64,000 nucleotides of DNA from Plasmodium coatneyi (GCF_001680005.1 NC_033568.1:1736001-1800000); one strand, 5' to 3'. Positions 43,836 through 57,211 are shown, numbered from the stretch's first letter. Made by a program: numbers and translations. The notes: generated from the letters alone by a model not told the origin.

Positions 43836-46267
43836 CTACTGGACATTTAAATCGTACGTAAAACTTGATACATCTAAGTTTAATATATTAACGAAAGTGT
43901 CCTGCCCAAAGAAGTGTTTCAAGTTTGGAAAAGTTCTTCCTCTGTCTCCATTAACGAACTCTTTTATATACATCCCTGACTGGGCCAATAAATATAATAA
44001 AGAAAAATGTTCATGAATGAAAACGAGATTGAATTCAAAAATTTTCCTTTCCCGTTTTAGTAGACTCCTTCTGTGGAGTACCCTTATTGGAGTTTTTTGT
44101 ATTACGTTAATTACACAACTGTCGTTTTTATCATAATTTAAAACGTCTTGATTTATTTTTTGTATTTTTTCTTTAGTCATTGGGGAGGAGTGGTATATAA
44201 TGCATTTATAGGCCTTTTTCCTCTCTTCACCGTACTTCATAATTTTTTTTATCAAGGTATAATTTGTGCTAAAGGAAATGTTGCTGAATTTTACGTCCAC
44301 AAGGTTGTTGATATTATAGTCTTGATTGGCATTCTGTGGGATGTTTTTTTTTACGATGTCAAAATTGGCCATTCTGTTTGGGGGGACATATCCGTTAAGA
44401 TGGTCACAACTTCCATTTTGGGAGTTTTCCTTAGCATCATTTGGGTTAATAGGATCTTTTTTCCCAATTGGATTATAATTTCCCAGTTCGTTCGCCCCGA
44501 TGGATTCATCCAAGAGTAGCACTTCCAGCTCTTTATTGTAGTTACGCGAAATGTTCAAGCTGTGTATCTTCTGTTCCTCCACCGTTTTATCCTTTGTTTG
44601 TTCTGCAAGAACTTTATGGGATTCTAAATCGTACAAAGAAATTGTGTCTTTTTTGTTTATCAGTGCATAGCAGTCGTTAATTCTCTGCTGGGGGGAATTC
44701 TCCTCGTTCAATGTGGACACATGGTCTCTTACAGAATTGTCATCTGCACAGTTTCCTTGTTGAAGAAAGAGATTTATCTGATCTATTGTTTTAATTTCGG
44801 CGGAGTTACCACTAGCACTGTCAGTTAATTCCAACCTTTTTAAGTTACTAAAGAGGAGGTAAAAATTTAAGAAGGAGAATTTAGTTTCCTTCAGGACAAA
44901 GAGGAAGGGTCTCCCTATGTTCATCATTCGCACATCTTTGTCTTCCCTTCCGGACGCCATAAATACCTGACCAGCCGATTGGAACGTTTTTTTAAAAATG
45001 TGATAAATGCATTCCTCCACGGATAATGCACTTTGGGACTCATTATTTATGAACCACTTGGTTTGAGACATTTCTTTGTTATATTTATTGTAGTAGCCAC
45101 AAACGCATAAGTTGTTAATCGATATGTACACGTCGAGGGTTGGAACTGGGGGGCAGAGTCTATTTCCCTATTTTTCCCTTCATCAGATGGACTTGTGGCA
45201 TTCGTTTTTTTTTCTACCTCTTCAGTTTCTTCCTCATTTTTGGCAAAGTCGTCATTATCATCACTATCGTCATTTTCGTCATCCTTGTCAACCTCGTCAT
45301 TGTGCAATATTGCATTTTCTTTATCCCCACCGCTCTCATTTATTATTTTCCTTTTTTTATTGTAGAGGAGATATTTTTGACGGTTACTTTTAAGCGCTTT
45401 TTCGGACGACTGACTTATTTTTACCGTTTTGTGTTCACCTGTATTAGCATTAAAAATTAACACAGCTTGTTTGTACAAATTGATGACGAATTCAGTTTGG
45501 GCTACACTTAGGGACACACTATCACATATTTTACGGTAAAATGTTATGTAAAAATAAATCAAAAAATATGCAAACGTCTTTTGGATTTGTTTATTTGAAA
45601 TATTATTGCTTCCTCTTTTGGGAGGTATTAAAATGTACTTTTTTATACGTTCAAAATTATTGTGAAATGTGTCATGGGTAACATTTTCCGCTTCGCAGGA
45701 AATTTGCTTCGTTTTGTGTAAGTAGAGGAAGAAAAAAACTATATCAATATTGTTCAGAAGGTGAAGTACATTTTTTATGCTATTAAATACACTGTTCATA
45801 TTTTTTTCCTCTTCTGCGCTGATAGGGAAATTTTCCTTTAACACTTCCTGATGGAAACAACTATTTTTATTGTAGAGAAGTATCAAATCGATATTGTGTA
45901 GCCCGTTGCACATTTTGCATAGGTATAAATTCGTGTACACCTTCTTATACACATTTTGCAGGTCTCCTTCTTTCGTCTTTTTAAGCTGATCCGCTATATA
46001 TTTTGAGAACCATTTTTTATCATTGTCTAAAAAGATGTTACTCTTTTGGTTTGCTTTCACGTCTGGTGTGCCATGGTTAAAGTCGTTTAAAAAATATCCG
46101 TCGAAAAATAGGTACGCATGATCGCTTAGCGATTCTCCAGATATGGAACAGCGATAGCATATATTTTCCATTATTTTGTTTTGCGCAATGGAGTGGATTA
46201 ACAGGTCGAGGCGTGAACAATTTGGCGTATTGTGCGTACCGGGGAAAATTTTTAAGAATGATTGCAC
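43836..46267 (-). CDS. PUS10: tRNA pseudouridine synthase PUS10, apparent frameshift in the middle
   Basis: PUS10 converts uridines of the tRNA T-arm (U54/U55 in archaea and eukaryotes) to pseudouridine. The N-terminal part (46267 to about 45150) has the paired zinc-binding cysteines expected of the THUMP-containing half (ICYRC, LCKMC). The C-terminal part holds the catalytic module: YYNKYNKEMSQTKWFINN (human: GRYNKYSRNLPQTPWIID), SGREDKDVRMMNIGRPF with the catalytic aspartate in the GRED-x-DVR motif, QKTPIRVLHRR and SGMYIKEFVNGDRGRTFPN. Between the two the frame must change. The first frame runs on to ~45047, while homology resumes in the other frame upstream of VYISINNL (45131). The overlap lies just after a run of six C, where one missing base would join them. 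The two halves total about 810 residues. Without a real intron, this is a frameshift allele or an assembly error. Confidence 0.88.
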
Positions 46268-47498
46268 GAGTTAGATGTTGTCATAAATGGGCACGCAGGT
46301 GTATACAAGCATACATACACTCCTGCCTACGCACCTGCATCTACACTTATCTAAAATTTTGTTCGTTCATTTTTGCGAGGTGAGACAACTGCTGCGCAAG
46401 AATTTCACGGTCAAAGTGGTCAGAGGTGTTCGGCAGAACCTTTCTTTGTCAAAACAGCTTCTACATATTTTAATAATGTTAACCCATTCGTCGCTTTTAA
46501 GCGGCTATTTTTAAAGCATCGCCAGCGAAAAAAAAGGAAGCGCAAATTGTTTTATGCGTCACGTATATATGGATATACATTTATATGTAGGTCATTTTGT
46601 GAACAGAAACTGATCCTATGGGGAGGAATGCAACTTCTCTCAAAAACGATAAAAGGACGAACTTGTTACTTTCTATCCGTACAACCTGAATGCGATAAAA
46701 AAAGGGAAAACATGAAATAGTAAGGCAATAAAATAAATCATATTCAGGGTTCAGAAGAGAGCGGTATTGCGAAATTTTATTTGTAAATTTAAGTGTACAA
46801 CACAAGTGTAGTTATGTATTTTCTTAATTTTCTGTATGTTCTATTACATATATCTTTTTTTTTTTTTTTTTTTTTTCATTTTATTTTTATTTATCTTGAT
46901 TTTCCCGCGAATTATGCTTAACTTCTTGATTCCTTATAATTCGGATTATATTTTTTTGTTTTACTTTTTCACATGTGTACATATATAACGTATGGTTTCC
47001 CATCAATACAGTTGCGCATTTGAATACATATATGTGAATAAATATCTGTACACATGTAGTAGCGTTTCAAAAATTTCTTCAGATCATGTTTAAGGTACAT
47101 TTCTGATTATATGTTTTGACGTTAAAAACGCGTAGAAAATTTTTTATTGATACATCTAATTTGTGTACTATGCGACTCTTACTTTTATTTTAATCCCCAA
47201 AAGAAAGGTGTACAGTTCTTTTTTTTTTTTTAAAACATGCCTTGGTGTTCATAACAAAATTTCGTGCCTGTAGAAAGGAGCCTACATTTATACACATATG
47301 TAAAATATACGTATCTTCTTCTTTATCTATTTTGTTAAAGCGGAAAAAATAAGCTTAACATTCTGCTAAAGAGAAGAGTAGCTAGAAAAAAATCACCCAT
47401 CGGAATTTGTGTGCGACCATACAAAATACACGGTGGAGGCGCATACATAATCATGCATCCCCGCAGTTGCAAAAAATTTCATGTAAATTTTCGTCATA
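46268..47498. other. Divergent promoter region between PUS10 and the DHH phosphoesterase gene
   Basis: About 1.2 kb, with a T run near 46856-46876 and AT-rich DNA towards the right. Small frames near 46290-46720 are unsupported. It should carry both promoters. Confidence 0.65.
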
Positions 47499-50400
47499 AT
47501 GATACGGAATAATGAATTGAATTGCAACCACTTTGATTTATTTTCTTATGAAGATCCTGAATTATGCGAGGAGGAAGACTTGTTTGAGTCTAACCGGGCA
47601 CCGTGGTTTTATCACCTGACACACTGTAAAAAAAAAAAAAAAAAAAAAAAGATAGATGAAATTAACCAAAATTTGAACAAAAAAAAAATGTGTATGATGT
47701 GCATGTAAATCGAAATAATGTGTACATAGATGCATAGGTAAATAACCCCGTGCAGAACAAGAAATGTCTTTGTTGTAAGAATGCGTTATGTATCATTTGT
47801 TAAGTATGAGAAGCGGGAACAGCAGCGCCATTTTCTCGTGTTGACACGTGTATTAGAGCTTGGCAAAATGAGTGAACTTTTTTCCCCTTTTAATTTTTTT
47901 TCCATTTCCCATATTTTTCTGGTACCACCTTCTACAGTGCTAGAATTAAGAAAGGATGACTTCAAAAATATAAAAAGCATCGTGGAAAATGAGAAAAAGA
48001 GGGGAATCGAGTACAATCATATATTAGACATCATAGACTACCAAACGTATAGTGACATTATGCGAAAAATAAATTCCAACATGAAAAATGCCTTATCTGT
48101 TTACTTATTTTCATGCAAATATTTTTTAAGTAAATACTCCGAAAATACGGAATCCAACGGGCATGTGCGTTTTGTGTTTGTGTTTGGGAACATCACGGCA
48201 GATTTGGTAAGAAAAATAGGGAAGCAGATAATTGAACGGATAAACAATCCTCTTCGCCGTTTTGACCAGCATTTATGGAGTTACTTTTTCACGTATGACT
48301 TTTTTTTCTACAGGATTCCGTTTGTTCGTCCATCATATACAGTTTTTTTTTGCACATATGGTATTCCTTAAAAAGCAAAATTGCCAAAGAGAAGAATTCA
48401 GATGTGCTGAAATTTTTTATCCCCGTGATTAATATTAAGAGGAGTGACATGAAGCTTAAAATTTTGGTAAAATAAGGCGTAGATCATACGTAGACGCGTG
48501 GAATTATATTTCGGCGTGCACATTTCTACGTTGAAAATTATGACTTTTTTTTTTATCTTATTTTAATGGGTGCAATTTTGGAAGAGCAGAGTAACTAGCA
48601 ATAATGTAATCCTTTTTTTTTAGATCAATTGGTGGCTAGAAAAATGTGAGATAAACAACCCGGAGGAAATCCTGGTTTTTAATGATGACAAGAATTTGTT
48701 AGAAGTAAGACGTATAGCAGAATGGGGCAGTGCGTGAAGGGTGTTTCTTTTTCTTTGCCACCTTATTAAGACATTATCTCCCTATATGGTTATTTAGTTG
48801 TACCTCTTCAGTTACGTGCAAATTTGGACCTCTTTCTTCTTCGCAGGTTCTAAAAAACGACAACAAGTACGATATATGCTTCGTTGACTTTAATGACTTC
48901 GAGCCGAATAACATATAGTAAGTTCCGTGGGGGCAATTTCCCTTTGTTTAATTTATCACTTGGTAGTGTGTGCAGGAGACCTGAGAAGATGTGGCTAAAT
49001 AGCAGCTTCTATAGGCACATGAAAAATGTGCATAAATCCATTTGGAAGTGCACCATTGGCGAGGAATTTATACGCTATTCCCCTTTTCAGCAACATTAAC
49101 AACGTGAAATCCATAATTGATCACCATATGCTTAAGGAAGAGGCGAAAAATAAAAGAATAACAAAATCGGTTTACCCCATTTATGTGTGCAGCTGCATGG
49201 TTATCATAGCCTATTTGGTAAGTTGAAAAGACACAAAGAATGGGCATATAAACGGAACAAATTGAAGGAACCATGTTTACTCATGCCGAAAATTTTCTCT
49301 TATTTCAGTATAAGCACTCGAGCGAATTCCTTGGGATACCTTTCATAAACAAAAATATGATGTGGCTGATATATGGGACTTTACTAAGGGGTTAGTTAGA
49401 AAAATTGAAAAATGTGACTTAGTTTTCTCGTGAATTGGGTTTTATGCGGATCATCCTTTTAGAGCTATTTCGCACATGTTCAGATCGCGAAGGAGTGTAT
49501 ATTTATGTTTGTACAAATGAATATAAATGTGCATCCTTTTTTTTTTTTTTTTGCCCCCTTGCAGATTCTAACAATTTTGCAAAAGGCGATTTTGGAAAAC
49601 GATGGATACAACCGTAATTCATAAGAAAAGTGAAATGAGCAATACAAATGAGCTTTGCAAATTTTAATTTGTTGTAGCCTCATTTGACAAATGGTTACGA
49701 GGGATAAACTTTTAGACTCTGTGGAATTATTCCTTTTTTTTTTTTTTTTTTTATTTCCATTTTTAGGGACTTAAGCATTTTCTTGTCCTTGAAAAGATTT
49801 TTTCGAATATCAGACAAAATGGACATATACATTACGTACAGTTTTAACATTATGAGATTCTCCATAGACTTGAAGAAATTTGTAAGTTACACAAAAGAGG
49901 AAGAAGCAAAAATTACGAAATGAGACCTAGTTGTGAAAGACACTTGCTCTTCACCCATTTTGGATAAAAATAGAACAGAATAAAATGGAAGAGAGCGACA
50001 TGAAAAGGGAAACACACCATTTTTTTAGGATAAACATTTCTAAATGTTAATATATGAGCCTTTTTTTTTTTTATTTTTTCTATACCTCTTTTCAGGGAAT
50101 AGAAAACCTTTTGTTTGCCGATTACAAAGACTATAATTATGAGATTTTAAAGAAAAAAATAAAAGTAATAAGAAAAAAAAAAAAAAGAGCATTCCCTATT
50201 TTAGATGTTCCGAATGCTTTACTCCACGTTGCAACTTTGCATAATTTTATTATTTTTATTTTTTTTTTATTTCTGTTTTTTCTTTCAGATTAGAATTGCA
50301 TCCATAGATTTTAGTATAGATTTTCTATTTTCCCATGAGGATGTTAACCGTTTGGTTCATAAAGTGGTAAGCGTTTAGGAGAATTCAAAGCAGAGACATA

Positions 50401-51130
50401 ATGGCCCCCCGGTTTATCTAACCACATGCGGCTGGGCGCATTTGCACATATAGGAATGTGGAATACTTTGATGCTATTAACAAATATAATTTTGTTACCC
50501 TCCTTTTTTTAGCATGAGCTGTGCGCTGAAAATAACTTTTCCATTTTTATACTAATCGGATCTTATTTAAATAATTACAGTAATACAGGAAATGTGGAAA
50601 AGGTTGAAATGGGTACAGAGTGAAGATAAAACGATCATTTATATATATTCTTTTTTGTGTGTGTGGCTCTTTTTTTTAGAACTATTTAAAGACATGGGAA
50701 TCTTCTTTTACAGCAATGACGTGAACAAGGATGGTAATCCATGAGGAGGAAATTATCTTTTGTCATTTGTCTGTATGTTAGTTCATAATGACAGCTCTCA
50801 CAAATTCGTATTTCCTTTTTTCCTCTTTTAAGATTTAATTAAGGCCTTGTTTTTGAACAAAGACATAAAACTTTCCAAGAAAGGATGTAAAAATATACCC
50901 TGGGGAAATGATTCCAAAATATTTGAAACCTTCCAAGTTGTAATAAGACCTTTTTTTTTTCTTCGCTGAACTTCTATTGGATTGATATGTGCCCTCGTAA
51001 CCTTCACCACTATTTCGTTTTGCTTATTTATTTTATTTTTTTTTTATTCCCCCATTTGCAGAACAATGAGTGCTACTCCCGAAAAAGATTAGAGTATTTT
51101 TTATCCGAGTATTTTTTTTCACATGGTTAA
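47499..51130 (+). CDS. PPX1/Prune-type DHH-family phosphoesterase, fifteen exons
   Basis: I assign join(47499..47625, 47938..48206, 48314..48466, 48624..48704, 48847..48917, 49091..49217, 49309..49390, 49565..49613, 49767..49881, 50096..50164, 50289..50366, 50513..50579, 50680..50733, 50833..50939, 51062..51130), about 505 residues, with all phases consistent. The DHH family includes yeast exopolyphosphatase PPX1 and human Prune, which are metal-dependent hydrolases of polyphosphate or phosphate esters. The motifs occur in family order: I, FGNITADLDS (family: GNESADxDS); II, CFVDFNDFEPNN (family: VDHN); III, SIIDHH; IV, IYGTLLRDSNNF (family: LLLxxILLDTVNF); then DKMDIY and ADYKDYNYE (family: DYKE). 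Motif II has Phe where the family has His, which may alter metal binding. Introns are short and T-rich. Exon 1 has no family match and is the least certain. Confidence 0.85.
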
Positions 51131-51717
51131 ATATTTGCTTATTTTTTTGTGTATGTTTTATGAATACCTACATTTAGTGTTGCACAATTTTTAATTATTA
51201 TACCTTTGGCTTTTTTTCTGCATATAGCGAAAGCCGCAAAAGCTGACAGAAAAAATGCGAAAAATAAGAGAGAATATAAAAAAAAAGTTTATTAATTTTT
51301 GTGAAAGCGCGAAAGATTTTTTTTTTTTTTTTTTTTTAAACAATTTTTTACGTTTCTCCTTAAATATGACAAGGGTAAATTTCCCCTTTAAAGTAGCAAT
51401 ATTCAAAATTTACGAAAGGGGAAAAAGACAGTCATCGCTACGTCTTCCAGGAAAAATGCGTAAAAATTAGAAAATATAGGCTTAAATAATTGTATGAGCA
51501 TAGGCAAAGAGAGAAACAAAAATTTTAACCATTTGTACGCCTGTACGCGCGTACACGTGCACATGTCTAAGTAGGCCTATATTAATATTCCTGTAGCAGG
51601 GAAGGGACAGATGCACGGTCCCAGGTACGCTGCTATTGCAAAGTCAAAAATAATCTTTAAGAAGGTAAATAATTTCTGTAAAGAGAAATCCTTCCCCCCT
51701 CCCCCATGTTATAACAC
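51131..51717. other. Intergenic region between the PPX1-like and LRR genes
   Basis: Short AT-rich spacer with a T run near 51320-51337. No gene is seen. The two genes run in the same direction. Confidence 0.7.
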
Positions 51718-54362
51718 ATGGATAAAGCTAGCTCAAATGTGAACATCCCTAATGACATTCCAGAGAAAAAGGATAAGCAGGAAGTTCCTGCTTCGGAATG
51801 CACACAAAATGAAATTTTAGAAAAATACGATATTTTTTCAAATGTGTACACGTCAAGCGATAACCTTAGTTTTGTAGATAGCGAGGAAGACACCTCATCT
51901 AAAAATTTAGGTCTCTTGGAATTTTTTCTCCTCAATTCCGCTATGATGAAAAAACTTCTATTCGTTAAATCAACGTTTTTTCCTTTAGATGCCCATTTGG
52001 CATGACAAATTTTGCCCCCGCATTTTGATTTTCACATCTACGTGCAGATGACTTGAAAAACAAAAATATTTTGAGCCTAACTGTGCACAACATAATAAAT
52101 ATATACCCCAACAATGAGAGGAACAGGGAGTTTAAAAAGTACAAGGTTGTCGAACATTTTTAAACGCCCCTTTTTTTTGCGCAGTCGTAGGGGGATATGC
52201 AAGTATATATATAAATATATATATATATGTGTAGTGGCACCTGTGTGGGGTGGGCGATTGAACAACTGTGAAATCCTTCTTTCGCTCTCACCTGCAGCAA
52301 AAAAAAATTGAGGAAAAAAGGAAGAAGGAGTACGATGAAGAAAGGGAGATAATCGAACAGAAGAAAAAAATATATGAAGAGAAAAGACAGAAAAAACTGC
52401 ACATATATAACGTAGCGAAAAAGAAAAAGAAACTAATAGAAAAGGAAAAATATAATAAGGAAAATATAGAGTATAATTATTTAATGATCTCAAATCATTT
52501 TAAACATTTAATGGAAAATGGGAAACACAGTGACATTTACTTTTCCTTTCACGATATGTATATTTCCCCCATGAGGTTGTACTATTTTGCGAGTGCAAGT
52601 GTGGATCAAATTTACTACTTAGGTAAATACGCAATGGGGGGAACAAAAAGGGGAGAGTCCCTTCAAAAATTGGTGTAATCGGTATATATATGTTTGTTTG
52701 TAGGTATATGTGTATGCACGTGTGTTTGCCGTGTACTACCTAAAACTGGCCTCCCCCCTTCCTTTTGTCGGCACGTCTTATGTGCACCTCAGATTTATCA
52801 CGAAAGTGGCTTCCAGACAACTATGTCTCCATCATCCTTGAATTGTGCTCACGCAAAAGGGTTAAAATTTTGAATTTGTCCTTCAACAAAATAACCTTCA
52901 AGGGGTTAGGACATATCTCAAAGTTTTTATTGGTAATCTGGGAGAGCCAAAAAGGGAAAAAAAAAAATATATATAGATATATATATATAATAAAACAATT
53001 CACCACGCATAGTTTATAATGATGCACTGCGAGGGAGGTAAATACAGACGACTCCGAAAGGAAAGCCCAGACCAGTAACTTATCATCCCTTCAAATTACT
53101 AATTTGTAGGAAAACAAAGTGCTGTTTTGTCTTAACCTGGAAAATAACGACTTAACAAACAAAGGTCAAAATGCTGATGAGCTCAATAAATTTTTCGAGT
53201 CTATAAAAAATAATAAAGGAATAAAAATATTGAATTTGGCTAACACAAATATGAACAAGGTAGCCCTTCTGCGTCTCCCAAAGAGGATGATGAAATTTTC
53301 TGCCCAACGTTGCGTTATTTTGTACGAATATATGTTGGCACAATTTTTGTTAACGTTTCAGAGCAATGGGGAGAGTTTGTGCAAAATGCTAGAGGCGAAC
53401 AATTCCATAATCGAAATGAACTTTGAGAACAGCAATTTTAGTAAGTCATAGAATTGTTGACTGTCTGCCTGGGAAAGGCGTGGACGTAGAAGAGCTTGCT
53501 TATTGTTGAGTTTTGTTTGTCCCATTTTGCTCCGTTTCGCTCCATTTGGTGTATTTTCTCCTCTCAGCGCGGGATCAAAATTGCCAAATAATTAACTGCC
53601 TAATACGGAATAAAAACATATGGCTAAAACAAGCCGAGATGGAAAAAGAAGAAAATGATAAAATGGAAAAGGAGGAAAGCTACATGAACGCGTACCTCAT
53701 GTCCGTCGAATCGTCCATGTAATAATTGAAATAAAGGGAAATTAAAAAGGCAGAGAAGTAGTGCATCTTTTTTTGTCCACACATATGGACATGCCTGCAG
53801 AGCATATCATTGTTACTACTTAAAACGCTTCCATTAAATTCGTTTGACATTAACAGAATTGTTCATTTGTTACTCCTTATCTGCACCTTTGTCCATTTTA
53901 CGACCCGTTTTGCCATTTCACCCTTTCAGAATTGAAATTGAAAATAGGGAAAACCGAAGGAACTTGAATAAAATGGTAAAAAAAAGGGGAAACAGTTGAA
54001 AGGAAAAACCACGGGATAAGTCGCCTCATGCATGTTTTGTTTTTACATACCCCTTTATTTTCACACACATATTTGCCTAATTCAAAAAAAATACAGATAT
54101 ACGTTAACATGTGGAGAGAAGAAATAAAGCAAAAGGAGTTGAAGGAAGAAGCAATTCTTGAAACGCTGGAGAAGGTACTGCTGTTCATTTATCCGGCTAT
54201 TTTTTAGCCAAATAGGATACGTGGCGCTAAGGCATTTGTATGTACATGTATATGCACATATGTGTGCGGCACTACCAACTGGTTTTCCTCTTTTGCACAT
54301 AGGAACATGAGAATAGGATGAAAAATGCCAGGAAGAAAAAAAGGAAAAAGAAGAAGAAATGA
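51718..54362 (+). CDS. Leucine-rich-repeat protein with coiled coils, ten exons
   Basis: I assign join(51718..51910, 52048..52145, 52298..52622, 52793..52932, 53110..53259, 53362..53440, 53568..53718, 53930..53975, 54097..54174, 54303..54362), about 439 residues, with every phase closing. After an acidic N-terminus comes a strongly charged helix (residues ~98-150, EEKRKKEYDEEREIIEQKKK), then ribonuclease-inhibitor-like leucine-rich repeats at ~205-340: VKILNLSFNKITFKGL, VLFCLNLENNDLTNKG, IKILNLANTNMNK, and SIIEMNFENSNF. The C-terminus is another charged helix ending in a Lys/Arg run. LRR plus flanking coiled coils is common in axonemal and cytoskeletal scaffold proteins, and RSPH3 lies in the same window, but no specific partner can be read from the sequence. 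The LRR fold is secure; the cellular role is unknown. Confidence 0.82.
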
Positions 54363-55885
54363 AAGTTTATTGAGGACCCTTCCTTTCATGTACCACTTTT
54401 TTTATTAAGAGTGATATGAATGTAGTTGTACATACGAGAAACTTCTCTAAATGTGGATACCTTAAAATGGTGATTTTCCTTTTTTTTTTTTTTTTTTTTT
54501 TGTCTTCTTTCTTAAACAGTTCATGTTGTTTCAATGCAGATTAAACAGAATTTCCCACCGGAACCCCGCTAACTCGTTAGTAGAATAAATGGAGCGCAAA
54601 AATGTTCGTATAAATTATGAGCAGTTTTATCTTTCTAAACATATCCGGCTTTAAATAAACTTTTACGTTTAATCACGGACTGTCAATTTTTGTGCGTGCC
54701 CAGAAGGTACCCTTCTTTGGAGCACTTAATTATTTTTATAATAAGGTTGTCTCGCAACAACGCTTTAGTTATATTTTAAAAAAAAAAGGGGGGACGAATT
54801 CACGAATGCCTATATTAATTTATTATATCAATTTTCAAATTTTTATGAAAATTGAATAAACATATATATAGGCAAATGTACACATACGCATACGTAAGTG
54901 CGTATATGTGTGAAGTTGCATACGTGTGTGGAGGCACATCCATATGCACAGATTGGTATATGCGCAAAGATTCACACATGTGCAAAAGGACTCACACCCA
55001 TGCAATACATGCGTTCATATAGTGTACATTCACAAATGGAATCGTCGAATATATGATCTTCCTTTTTTTTTTAAAATAAATTCATGCAAAATACATATGC
55101 TACTTAAAATCTCATGCATATGACTCTAATATAAATATGTGACAAGAGAAAACTGAAACAATGGAAAAGCAAAAAGGAAAGACGCACGAAGGAGGGCGAG
55201 AAATGAAAGCCTTTATGAACACAAAAATATTTTGTGTGTTCAGACAATTAATTACACATAATATAATGAATTAAACTATTAACGATGACAATGTCTACAT
55301 ATGTACACTCACATATTGCATGAAACGTGCATACACATATGTTTCAATGTTATGTTAAAATATAATATGTATTCATATAATATATGTAATTTTTTTTTTT
55401 TTTTTTATGTCATTTTAACAGCAAAAGGTATACTCTTGAAAAAACCAAAAGCATAATATTACACATACCCAATTTTAATATTGCCATTACAACATGGTTT
55501 TATTCAAATTGTCTTAGGCAATATAGGTATTGACAATACTTGCTGCTAAGGAACAAAAAATAATTTGTAGAAAATATAACTCACGCATATGACGGCTGTG
55601 CGTTATATTTGGACTAAAAAAAAGTATATACATAAAATATATAACAAAATAAAATATATATTATACTAACACATACAAACTGAAAAAAATATAGCCCTCC
55701 TGAGTTTGAAATATTCGCATGAAGAAATATCCATGCAATATTTTTGTTATTACAATTGGGTGATATTTTTTGGTGTCTTTATTATATTTGTTTATTTTTT
55801 TTTTTTTGGAATAAGAAAAATAAGAATTGGTATCCACTTTTAAGATAACATTTCCGACGAATATATCTGCGCACAAAACACGACT
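54363..55885. other. Convergent 3' region before choline kinase
   Basis: About 1.5 kb between two converging genes. AT content rises clearly here, with T runs near 54480-54500 and 55390-55406 and TA-rich stretches. A CA/TG alternating tract lies near 54860-54960. No gene is supported. Confidence 0.7.
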
Positions 55886-57211
55886 TCAATCGTAATCCTT
55901 AATAATGTTGTTTGAAATTAAATACTCCTTTTGGTCATCATACATTTTAAGCCTCTGTTCTGCGTATAGAAAAAAATCAAATTCGTTGTAACTTTTGGTT
56001 TGATAGCCTCTAATTATGGACCAAAATCCCCACAACAAATGAGCACCCAAAGCTTGAACCTCCACAGCCTCTAATATTTGATCAATTAATTGGGGGGTTG
56101 GTACGACAAGAGATTTGTCCAGATAATTTGATAAATATGCTGTGATAAACAATTTTCTATTTTCATAGGAAATGTATTTTTTCTTGTCAATTTCAAAAAA
56201 GGGATAGGAGCTTACAGAATAATCTATGGATGTTTCGATGAAAAAGTTGGCTATATCTGTTGCGAGAAAATTAAAGCCAGAATATTCAAAATCAATTAGG
56301 CGTAAACACTTATTGGTGTTAATAATGTTGTTTTCTTGTAGGTCATTATGGCAGAAGACGATAGTATTGGCTAAATTGTCTGACTTGGAGTACACTTGCA
56401 TAAATTTAATAAACTTATCAGATTCTTTGATATACTTATGAATATCACACTTGTACTTTTCTATATTTTTATATTTGTAGAGCTGATTTTTCCATTTTTC
56501 CATCATTTTAAAGATACACGGTGTTCTATCCCAGTGTTCAGGTAAATGGCGTTTCCTACTGAGGGTATGAAATTTACCCAAGACATTTGCAACACCAATT
56601 AATATGGCTGGGTTTTTTAAATCATCAATTCGGAGGGGATCTCCATAAAGCCATTCCTCTATGCGCCCCCCATTAAATGTGTTTAGCAACTGGGGAGCTA
56701 TTTTATATTTGCTCATAGTTTTGTAGACTTCAAATTCGGAGATTGTATTATACAACTCGTCAACGTGTTTTCCATAGATCCTAAATAGAACACGTGTCCG
56801 TATAGAGTGATAATTGTTTGCTGTTTCTTCTTTTAGACCCACCTCAAACAACTGGTTGGTTAGTCCACTTAGTATCTGCTTAACCCTTAAATTATCTTCG
56901 GTAAAATGGTGCCACTCTGGTACTTTTTCTAGGCATATCTTTTTAATATATAACGGATCCGTTAGGTCTGAAAATTCTTGGGCACACAACGGTATGTCGT
57001 TTTTTTTATTAATTTCATGTAAAGGAAATGGATTTTTGGATATTTCTATTTCCTGATTTAGCTGAATAGTGCTATACATTTTTAAGTCTTCAGGACAACA
57101 GACGGTTCCATTGGGGGCCCCTTTGAAATTTCCATTGTTCGCGCTTTCAGCATTTGATAAATTATTTTTATCATTCTTAATATTATCATATGTCCTGCTG
57201 ATACTTTCCAT
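55886..57211 (-). CDS. CK: Choline kinase
   Basis: 441 residues. Choline kinase phosphorylates choline, the first step of the Kennedy (CDP-choline) pathway for phosphatidylcholine, the main membrane lipid of blood-stage parasites. The ATP-binding Brenner motif is CHNDLQENNI (residues ~280-290) and the metal-binding motif is LIDFEYSG (~300). The choline kinase tail is also present (WGFWSIIRGYQTKSYNEFDF). The frame is open up to 57403, but I choose the ATG at 57211 (MESISRTYDNI). It gives the length I recall for the P. falciparum enzyme (about 440 residues), and the upstream 64 codons are Arg/His/Leu-rich and unlike a conserved N-terminus. Ethanolamine kinase is the main alternative; the ITxQLF-like start of the core (LSGLTNQLFEVGL) and LATDIANFF fit choline kinase better. 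Confidence 0.88.
   Translation of the reverse strand: MESISRTYDNIKNDKNNLSNAESANNGNFKGAPNGTVCCPEDLKMYSTIQLNQEIEISKNPFPLHEINKKNDIPLCAQEFSDLTDPLYIKKICLEKVPEWHHFTEDNLRVKQILSGLTNQLFEVGLKEETANNYHSIRTRVLFRIYGKHVDELYNTISEFEVYKTMSKYKIAPQLLNTFNGGRIEEWLYGDPLRIDDLKNPAILIGVANVLGKFHTLSRKRHLPEHWDRTPCIFKMMEKWKNQLYKYKNIEKYKCDIHKYIKESDKFIKFMQVYSKSDNLANTIVFCHNDLQENNIINTNKCLRLIDFEYSGFNFLATDIANFFIETSIDYSVSSYPFFEIDKKKYISYENRKLFITAYLSNYLDKSLVVPTPQLIDQILEAVEVQALGAHLLWGFWSIIRGYQTKSYNEFDFFLYAEQRLKMYDDQKEYLISNNIIKDYD

Noticed and set aside
43747..45460. Plus-strand frames antisense to PUS10
   Set aside because: They overlap the PUS10 coding sequence, whose motifs are unmistakable.
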